Shown: positions 1-5,021 of the stretch, one piece after another
How positions within the stretch are numbered: position 1 is the first letter of the stretch
How the letters are laid out: each line of letters begins with the position of its first letter
DNA from: Sediminibacterium ginsengisoli
Lineage (GTDB): Bacteria; Bacteroidota; Bacteroidia; Chitinophagales; Chitinophagaceae
Reading direction: 5' to 3'
DNA: 5,021 bases
NCBI GenBank assembly: GCA_945860335.1
Contig: CAMAQW010000139.1
Coordinates: forward strand, 1-5,021
The notes under the pieces: model-generated
The model's input: the letters and a program-made list of their open reading frames with translations, nothing else
Databases searched by the model: none
What the model was told of the DNA's origin: nothing
Translations under genes and position numbers: made by a program

Positions 1-26
1 TTATTAACGGCAAAATGAGCCAGAAA

Positions 27-860
27 TTACTTTTTCTTATAATTTTTAGGGATTTCGAACGAATATTTTATAGGATCGTCGATCGAATACTCTTTAAAAT
101 CTAAAAAGATGTCCAGTTTAGACTTTTCCGACATAGAAATTTTACGGTCAGCAGCAAAGGAGTAACTCCCTAGTGGCTGAAAATTACCATAAGAAATATC
201 ACAACTACGGTTGCGCAGTGCATTAACATCGTTGAGCTTAGAAAACAAAATACGCTGCGTTGTATTATCTATGTTAATAAGATTTTTAAACAAATCGCCT
301 ACCATGGTAACCAGTAATTGATTGTCGTTGGCTTTGTAAGAAACCAGGTTATTGCTAAAAAATATAGGGTTGCCAATTAATAGGTCTTGTAACGACATAA
401 AGTCGAAAGGAATTTCTGTTACCTCTTGTAAATAAGCGATAGATCTTTTGGTTACAGATTTGTCTCCTACTTTTTGTACCAGTATTACACTATCCCTTGT
501 AACCCTTGCCTGTAGGCCTTCTGCAGCGATTCCTAAAAAAGTACCCTTTACTCTAATTAAAATAACAGAGTCTTTAACCATGCTCAAATACACCGTGTAA
601 TTGTCCTTTTTTTCGGCACCCTCGTAGTCTACTTTTATTTTAGCATTAAAGGTTTTAAAGTTAATTTTTTGTTGCGCCACTTTGCCCATGATGTCTCTAA
701 CAATAGCTGCCGAGTCTATAACAGGCATTTGATTGACTACCACTACTTGAGCTGTGTCTTTTTTAGAGAGCGCTTCCTGAATACCTTCTACTTTTTTTAC
801 TGTTCCGCAAGCGGCAATCAGTAAAATAGAAGTTAAAAAAGCAAGTAATTTTATTTTCAT
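27..860 (-). CDS. DUF4292 family lipoprotein, probably outer-membrane anchored
   Basis: This 277-residue protein begins with a lipoprotein signal peptide: basic start MKIK, a hydrophobic core, and the lipobox LIAAC with the lipidated cysteine at residue 18. After a polar linker (about 19-60) comes a beta-rich domain fitting DUF4292. Its repeated amphipathic strands include NFKTFNAKIKV (67-77), two DSVIL strands (97-101 and 123-127), FDFMSLQDLLIGNP (152-165) and a closing IKYSFEIPKNY near 264-274. Proteins of this family are predicted to adopt a LolA/LolB-like half-barrel, so a role in lipid or lipoprotein handling at the outer membrane is possible but unproven. No acidic surface-export signal follows the cysteine (CGTVKK), so a periplasm-facing anchor is more likely; that is inference. 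It lies 20 bp downstream of dut on the same strand and is probably cotranscribed with it. The family assignment is from recognition of sequence style and length, not a search. Confidence 0.85.
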   Translation of the reverse strand: MKIKLLAFLTSILLIAACGTVKKVEGIQEALSKKDTAQVVVVNQMPVIDSAAIVRDIMGKVAQQKINFKTFNAKIKVDYEGAEKKDNYTVYLSMVKDSVILIRVKGTFLGIAAEGLQARVTRDSVILVQKVGDKSVTKRSIAYLQEVTEIPFDFMSLQDLLIGNPIFFSNNLVSYKANDNQLLVTMVGDLFKNLINIDNTTQRILFSKLNDVNALRNRSCDISYGNFQPLGSYSFAADRKISMSEKSKLDIFLDFKEYSIDDPIKYSFEIPKNYKKK

Positions 861-880
861 GTGGTTGTGTTAATTGTGTT

Positions 881-1339
881 TTATTTACCGGTACTCCCAA
901 ACCCGCCTGTACCCCTGTTTGTAGTTGTTAAGGCAGTTGCAGGTTCCCAACTAATTTGTGTAACCGGTGCAATTACCATTTGTGCAATACGGTCGCCGCT
1001 TTTTAAGACCTGCATTTCATTTGAAAGATTAATGAGTATCACCCCAATTTCACCTCTATAATCGGCATCGATGGTTCCTGGCGAATTTAAACAGGTAATA
1101 CCCTGCTTTAATGCAAGCCCACTGCGTGGACGTATTTGCGCCTCGTAACCAGTAGGCAATTCAATAAATAACCCGGTAGGAATGAGCTTACGCTCAAGTG
1201 GTTCCAATACCACCGATTCATGTAAATGCGCACATAAATCCATACCCGCAGATCCTTCGGTAGCATAGGCTGGTAGGGGATTACCCGACTCATTTACTAT
1301 TTTAACTACCACCGATGAATTTGAACTGCTTTGAGGCAT
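881..1339 (-). CDS. dut: deoxyuridine 5'-triphosphate nucleotidohydrolase (dUTPase)
   Basis: Trimeric dUTPase, which hydrolyses dUTP to dUMP and pyrophosphate, keeping uracil out of DNA and supplying dUMP for thymidylate synthesis in the cytoplasm. All five family motifs are present and in order (numbering from the start chosen here, 152 residues): motif 1 AGMDLCA (31-37), motif 2 RPRSGLALK (70-78), motif 3 GTIDADYRGEIGVIL (88-102) with the catalytic-type Asp91 and uracil-stacking Tyr94, motif 4 GDRIAQMVI (115-123), and the glycine-rich C-terminal motif 5 RGTGGFGSTG (142-151). The frame stays open upstream to an ATG at 1378, which would add 13 residues (MKASCTFVPQYQF). I prefer the ATG at 1337-1339 because a -7 promoter element lies between the two, at 1357-1364, and because 152 residues is closer to the usual bacterial length. 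The gene appears complete and functional, and heads an operon with the DUF4292 lipoprotein gene. Confidence 0.96.
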   Translation of the reverse strand: MPQSSSNSSVVVKIVNESGNPLPAYATEGSAGMDLCAHLHESVVLEPLERKLIPTGLFIELPTGYEAQIRPRSGLALKQGITCLNSPGTIDADYRGEIGVILINLSNEMQVLKSGDRIAQMVIAPVTQISWEPATALTTTNRGTGGFGSTGK

Positions 1340-1356
1340 AAATTGGTATTGAGGCA

Positions 1357-1364
1357 CAAAGGTA
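1357..1364 (-). promoter_or_regulatory. dut: Bacteroidota-type -7 promoter element for dut
   Basis: On the minus strand this reads TACCTTTG, a perfect match to the Bacteroidota -7 consensus TAnnTTTG. It sits 17 nt before the preferred dut ATG, implying a 5' leader of roughly 10-12 nt. The -33 TTG element is not convincing: a TTTG lies only 11 nt upstream of the -7 box, and nothing better is seen at the expected 17-21 nt spacing. The assignment rests on the -7 box and its position. Confidence 0.6.
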
Positions 1365-1407
1365 CAGGAAGCCTTCAAAAAAAAGGGTTAAAATGGGATG
1401 TGTTGGT

Positions 1408-1415
1408 TATTTTTG
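1408..1415 (+). promoter_or_regulatory. Bacteroidota-type -7 promoter element for the tandem wzi-like genes
   Basis: TATTTTTG matches the -7 consensus TAnnTTTG exactly and ends 6 nt before the ATG at 1422. A weak -33 candidate, TTA at 1388-1390, lies 17 nt upstream of it. If the box is used, transcription would start within a few bases of the ATG, giving a leaderless or nearly leaderless mRNA. The box points away from the dut promoter, and the two -7 elements are 43 bp apart, so their upstream regions overlap. An AT-rich octamer like this can occur by chance. Confidence 0.45.
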
Positions 1416-1421
1416 CCAAGT

Positions 1422-2996
1422 ATGTTATTAAAAAAATCTGTTTTTTGTACTTTGTTCCTTGTTTGTGCCTTTGGCGCAAATGCACAAATCATTCCTTTAG
1501 GGAGTATTAGAACAGAGGAAGCCACCAGAGATTTACAATTATTAGGCAAAATACCCAGCAACTACTCTTTTAATAACAGGCCTTTTGTAAGCTCCAATAA
1601 TATCAAGCAGGATTCTATTTACAGATGGATTGACTCAGGCTATTTTGACAACTCTAGACATATAGACAAAATTTTAAACAAGCGCTGGTTTAAAATAACA
1701 CTGCTTCCCTTTGAAACTATATTACAGTATAATTCTAAAACACCTTATGGTTATAACAACGGTGCTTTTCTAAAAGCAAAGGGTGTTCAACAACTAACAC
1801 GTGCCGGACTTTTTTTACAAGCAGGGCCTTTGCAAATTCAAATGGCGCCAGAAATTGTAACAGCACAAAATAGCAGTTACAAAACAACAGCGCTTTTTGG
1901 CAATAATACCACTCCAAATTATAAAAAAATATTTCCAGGGCAATCCAGTGTGTCTTTAAATTTTAATGCATTTAGTTTTGGTTTCGCAAGCACCAATCAA
2001 TGGTATGGGCCTGGTATTAATAATTCGTTACTCATGAGTAACAATGCACCTGGTTTAACGCGCGCATTTGTTGGCACCAACAGGCCACTTGTTACACCTA
2101 TTGGATCTTTTGAATGGACACTTAGTAGTGGATGGCTCACCGAAGATTCTACCTTACAATTTGAAAACTATGCTTTAAAGCCTACCAGTAAACTCAATAG
2201 ACGCAACTATTACAACGGTATTGTATTATCGTTTCAGCCCAGGTGGTTTAGCGGTTTACATGTAGGTATTTCTAGGGCTTATGTAACAGGTGAAAGCGAA
2301 TTAAATTCAAACGCATTTAACAATAGCAGTTTTTTAGATAAATATATTCCCGTGTTTTCGGTACTAGAAAAAAAATCAATTTTAGCCACCGAAGACCAAA
2401 AAGGTAGAGACCAACAAGCCTCATTATTTTTGCGCTGGGTACTACCTAAAAATAATTTTGAATTTTATGCCGAGTATGGTTGGAACGACCACAAAATAGA
2501 TGTAAGAGATTTGTATATGGGTCCTGGACATTCTGCTGCTTATTTGGTGGGCATTAAAAAAATTATTCCTATACCTTCTCAAAAAGCTTACTTTAATTTT
2601 GATCTAGAATATATGCGCGGCGAGCAACTCGCTGAAGCCCTTGTAAGAGATGCAGGAAATTGGAATACGCACGGAAACTTAGAAACCTTTACCAATGACA
2701 ATCAATTTTTAGGGTCTGCGGTAGGTTCAGGTAGTAACAGTATTAAACTAGGAACGAGCTACAACCGTGGCTGGAACCGTATTTTATTTTCTATAGAAAA
2801 AATCCAAAACAACCCACATTATTATAAAATCAATCCTTGGATAGACATGGTGTATGGCACTGGCGCCGATTACCGCATAAAAAATTTAGTAATTAGTACG
2901 GTGGTTAAAGCGGTGGCACAAAAAAATTATGGTTGGGAAACTGGCAATAACATCACTAACCTATTTGCTAGTTTTGGATTAAAATATTTATTTTAA
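1422..2996 (+). CDS. capsule assembly Wzi family outer-membrane protein (first of tandem pair)
   Basis: A 524-residue secreted protein. The signal peptide is MLLKKSVFCTLF followed by a core ending GANA, with predicted cleavage before Gln23. The rest is strand-rich with alternating aromatic residues, as in a beta-barrel, and ends in phenylalanine (KYLF), the usual outer-membrane insertion signal. Family landmarks are PGQSSVSLNF (172-181), WYGPG (194-198) followed by LLMSNNAPG (to 211), GSFEW soon after, and GSAVGSGSNS (431-440) followed by YNRGWNR. E. coli Wzi is an 18-stranded barrel and lectin that holds group 1 capsule at the cell surface, so a polysaccharide-binding or surface-assembly role is inferred. 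The frame is also open to an ATG at 1398; I chose 1422 because it gives a standard n-region and the -7 box lies between the two. It lacks the PERFG segment found in its downstream paralogue. Confidence 0.85.
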   Translation: MLLKKSVFCTLFLVCAFGANAQIIPLGSIRTEEATRDLQLLGKIPSNYSFNNRPFVSSNNIKQDSIYRWIDSGYFDNSRHIDKILNKRWFKITLLPFETILQYNSKTPYGYNNGAFLKAKGVQQLTRAGLFLQAGPLQIQMAPEIVTAQNSSYKTTALFGNNTTPNYKKIFPGQSSVSLNFNAFSFGFASTNQWYGPGINNSLLMSNNAPGLTRAFVGTNRPLVTPIGSFEWTLSSGWLTEDSTLQFENYALKPTSKLNRRNYYNGIVLSFQPRWFSGLHVGISRAYVTGESELNSNAFNNSSFLDKYIPVFSVLEKKSILATEDQKGRDQQASLFLRWVLPKNNFEFYAEYGWNDHKIDVRDLYMGPGHSAAYLVGIKKIIPIPSQKAYFNFDLEYMRGEQLAEALVRDAGNWNTHGNLETFTNDNQFLGSAVGSGSNSIKLGTSYNRGWNRILFSIEKIQNNPHYYKINPWIDMVYGTGADYRIKNLVISTVVKAVAQKNYGWETGNNITNLFASFGLKYLF

Positions 2997-3006
2997 ATTG
3001 TAACCT

Positions 3007-4704
3007 ATGCAACTACATAAAAACTTTTTATTGTTATGCACTGTTTGCCTACTTGCATTATCGGCAGCGGCGCAAACGGTTACAGATCCTTCTCAACAGT
3101 TGTATATTAGAAGACAACAATTAAATGGGAACTTTAATAACAAGTATAGTTTTTCGCAGCGTTATTTTTTAAACGGTCAAGCAAGTTTTGATTCAACGAT
3201 TCAAGACTTTTCTTTTGGCGATATTATCCTACACAATATACCGGGCACCAAAGCATTAGATACCAGTAAACAAAAATTTAGACTACTTCCACTAAGTAAG
3301 TGGGATGTATACAATACGCATCACCCAGTTACTATTAACGACGCAGAAATGATACCAAGTGTGGGTTATCAGACCGTTATTAGCACTGGATTGTTTTACC
3401 AAAGAGGTCGTATAACTGCGCAGTTAAAACCAAGTTTTGTTTTTACAGAAAACAAGCCTTACGAAACTTTTTACACCGAGCACAACGCCATCCATTGGAG
3501 AGATTATTACAAATGGATTAACAAAATAGATATGCCAGAGCGCTTTGGTACCAGTCCTATCAACCGTATTGCACCGGGGCAGTCTTTTGTAAAATATAAT
3601 TTTAAAAATAGCTCGGTGGGCATTTCTACCGAAAACAGATGGTGGGGACCTGGCTATTACCAGTCTTTATTGTTAACCAATAATGCACCAGGGTTTTTAC
3701 ATGCTGCTTATGAAAGTACTAAGCCCATGCAAACAATATTTGGCAGTATAGAATGGCAGGCTATTACCGGTGTACTAGAAAATTCAAATATAGAACCGCT
3801 GGAACCAAGAAGGGTTTATTACGGCACCACTTTATACGTACCTAAACCCGATATACAAAGATTATTTACAGGCTTAACAGTTACGGTACAACCCAAATTT
3901 TTAGACGGTTTGTTTGTAGGCTTTGCTAAAACGGCTTACATGTATACACAGGAAGCAAAAAGCCCACTCGACTATTTACCCGTTTTTGGTTTTTACGGGG
4001 TTAACACCACACAACTAGAAAAAAACAAGCGTAAACAAATGATGGGTAGCGTGTTTGTAAGGTATTTAATGCAAAAAGAACACGCCGAATTTTATGCCGA
4101 ATTTGGCAGAAATGATCAAACCCTTAGCCCACTATTTTTAATGGCTAATACCACGGTGCCTACTGCATTTGTGGCTGGTTTCAGAAAAATATTTCCTCAA
4201 AAAAGAGGCGCGAATTTTGAATTTGGGATGGAACTTACGCAGTTAAGCTTTAATAATGCCGACCTTATATTTAATGCAAAAAGTTGGTACCTAGGTGATT
4301 CGGTAAGACATGGCTACACCAATAGAGGTAAAGTGATGGGTTCTGGTTTAGGACCTGGTGGTAACAGCCAATTGGTTGAACTGGCCTATAACAAAGGAAT
4401 AAATCGTGTGGCACTAGTTGTAGAACGACGCATCCATAACAACGACTTTTTTTATAACACGTTTGAACGCATTAAAGATTGGCGCAGACACTGGGTAGAC
4501 GCCATTGCTACTTTAAAAGTAGACCATCAGTATAAAAACTTTTTATTTGGCGGAAGCTTTACTGTTATGCGCAGCAATAATTACCAGTGGTGGTATAAAG
4601 AGTACGACCCGGTTATTAACCCAAGCACGTATTACAAAAACGGGTTAGACTTTATGACGCTACAAGGTCAGGTGTATTTTAATTACCGCTTTAACTTAAA
4701 GTAA
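3007..4704 (+). CDS. capsule assembly Wzi family outer-membrane protein (second of tandem pair)
   Basis: A 565-residue secreted protein with signal peptide MQLHKNFLLLC, a leucine-rich core and cleavage expected after SAAA, before Gln23. It shares its layout with the upstream gene: an N-terminal KYSFSQRYF block, GLFYQRG strands, PGQSFVKYNF (190-199), the tryptophan-rich RWWGPG (211-216), LLLTNNAPG (to 229), GSIEW, and GSGLGPGGNS (445-454) followed by YNKGINR. It also has an extra tryptophan- and tyrosine-rich insertion before PGQS, containing MPERFG (176-181), which I recall as common in Bacteroidota Wzi-like proteins. The role is inferred as an outer-membrane barrel that binds or helps assemble surface polysaccharide. 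It starts 10 bp after its paralogue with no terminator or promoter visible between, so they form one operon. The C terminus, YRFNLK, does not end in an aromatic residue, and its last codons overlap the opposing gene. Confidence 0.87.
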   Translation: MQLHKNFLLLCTVCLLALSAAAQTVTDPSQQLYIRRQQLNGNFNNKYSFSQRYFLNGQASFDSTIQDFSFGDIILHNIPGTKALDTSKQKFRLLPLSKWDVYNTHHPVTINDAEMIPSVGYQTVISTGLFYQRGRITAQLKPSFVFTENKPYETFYTEHNAIHWRDYYKWINKIDMPERFGTSPINRIAPGQSFVKYNFKNSSVGISTENRWWGPGYYQSLLLTNNAPGFLHAAYESTKPMQTIFGSIEWQAITGVLENSNIEPLEPRRVYYGTTLYVPKPDIQRLFTGLTVTVQPKFLDGLFVGFAKTAYMYTQEAKSPLDYLPVFGFYGVNTTQLEKNKRKQMMGSVFVRYLMQKEHAEFYAEFGRNDQTLSPLFLMANTTVPTAFVAGFRKIFPQKRGANFEFGMELTQLSFNNADLIFNAKSWYLGDSVRHGYTNRGKVMGSGLGPGGNSQLVELAYNKGINRVALVVERRIHNNDFFYNTFERIKDWRRHWVDAIATLKVDHQYKNFLFGGSFTVMRSNNYQWWYKEYDPVINPSTYYKNGLDFMTLQGQVYFNYRFNLK

Positions 4705-5021
4705 AAGAGTAAGGAAGCAAAGCCACCAGCAAAGAAACCTACCAATAATCCCAAATACCAATCAAGCTTATTGCGCTTGGGTAATTTTAATTCATCTACT
4801 ACAACAATAGAAGGGGTTTCTTGAATAAGCGCGGTTTTAGCTACTTCTAAGTTTTTTAATAACTCTCCGTAAACAATATTTGCAAAGGTTTTATCCTTGG
4901 CTTTTATTTCTGTGCTAGCACTTATGCCTGAAGCCAACGCCGGATTAAGATCAATTTGATTGGTAACTGCAGCCTGAGCAGTATTAGTAATTCTGGCGTT
5001 AACAATTACACCCAAACTATC
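4683..5021 (-). CDS. Wzz-type chain-length determinant / polysaccharide co-polymerase, C-terminal part
   Basis: Only the last 112 codons and the stop are present. The frame runs open to the right edge (first visible residues DSLGV), so no start codon lies in the window; a TTG at 5013-5015 reads as an internal leucine. The fragment contains a segment rich in Asn, Ala and Thr, then FANIVYGELLKNLEVAKTAL (46-65) with TPSIVVVDE (69-77), resembling the helix and return strand before the second membrane helix of Wzz-like proteins. A short lysine/proline linker (LKLPKRNK) follows, then a single hydrophobic, glycine-rich helix at about 88-108, and a basic tail KLKR. Such proteins span the inner membrane twice and control polymer length in Wzy-dependent polysaccharide synthesis or export. 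Whether the missing part carries a tyrosine-kinase or other domain cannot be seen, although the kinase would normally follow this helix and it is absent here. The gene is convergent with the second wzi-like gene. Confidence 0.75.
   Translation of the reverse strand, partial: DSLGVIVNARITNTAQAAVTNQIDLNPALASGISASTEIKAKDKTFANIVYGELLKNLEVAKTALIQETPSIVVVDELKLPKRNKLDWYLGLLVGFFAGGFASLLFYFKLKR

Noticed and set aside
861..880. Direct repeat AACACAA, twice, 2 nt apart, just upstream of the DUF4292 ATG (minus strand)
   Set aside because: Seven-base repeats in a short AT-rich spacer are expected by chance, and there is no other sign of an operator.
861..1061. Plus-strand open frame of 66 codons opposite dut
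   Set aside because: It lies wholly antisense to the strongly conserved C-terminal dUTPase motifs, has a low-complexity Pro/Val start, and shows no recognisable domain.
1108..1293. Minus-strand open frame of 61 codons inside dut
   Set aside because: It is a shifted frame of dut without its own start signals or recognisable protein features.
1368..1376. Short inverted repeat GAAGCCTTC upstream of the dut -7 box
   Set aside because: Four-base arms around one base are too short to support an operator or a hairpin without further evidence.
1735..1917. Minus-strand open frame of 60 codons inside the first wzi-like gene
   Set aside because: It is antisense to clear barrel coding sequence and has no promoter or homology signal.
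4705..4760. Possible intrinsic terminator after the second wzi-like gene
   Set aside because: No stable GC-rich stem followed by a T-run could be found on either strand, and the region is coding on the minus strand.
5013..5015. TTG as a start codon for the right-hand minus-strand gene
   Set aside because: The frame continues open to the window edge, and the remaining product would lack the N-terminal membrane helix and most of the periplasmic domain. It is an internal leucine codon of a gene cut by the edge.

Overview
The window comes from a member of the Bacteroidota. Three things point there: an AT-rich sequence without Shine-Dalgarno motifs ahead of the genes, two perfect matches to the phylum's TAnnTTTG -7 promoter element, and a DUF4292 lipoprotein, a family I know essentially from this phylum. 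Genus cannot be judged from the sequence alone.

Layout. Positions 1-1339 carry a minus-strand pair: dut (dUTPase), then 20 bp downstream a DUF4292 outer-membrane-type lipoprotein. The lipoprotein stops 26 bp before the left edge, where no further gene start is visible. About 80 bp (1340-1421) form a divergent promoter region. From 1422 to 4704 the plus strand carries two tandem genes, 10 bp apart, for secreted beta-barrel proteins of the capsule assembly Wzi family. They are diverged paralogues of each other. From the right edge, a minus-strand gene enters and converges on the second wzi-like gene, overlapping it by 22 bp. Only its C-terminal 112 codons are present, and they look like the end of a Wzz-type polysaccharide co-polymerase.

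How the genes fit together. Wzi-type proteins are outer-membrane barrels, known in E. coli to bind capsular polysaccharide at the cell surface. Wzz-type proteins set polymer length in the inner membrane. Their meeting here suggests the edge of a surface-polysaccharide (capsule, exopolysaccharide or O-antigen) locus. The dut/DUF4292 pair is a housekeeping and envelope block on the other side of the divergent promoter. No RNA genes, mobile elements, CRISPR arrays or long repeats were seen, and no non-coding stretch exceeds about 85 bp. I did not find a clearly novel system. The most useful observations are the paired, unequal Wzi paralogues, the start-site corrections implied by the promoters, and the convergent coding overlap.
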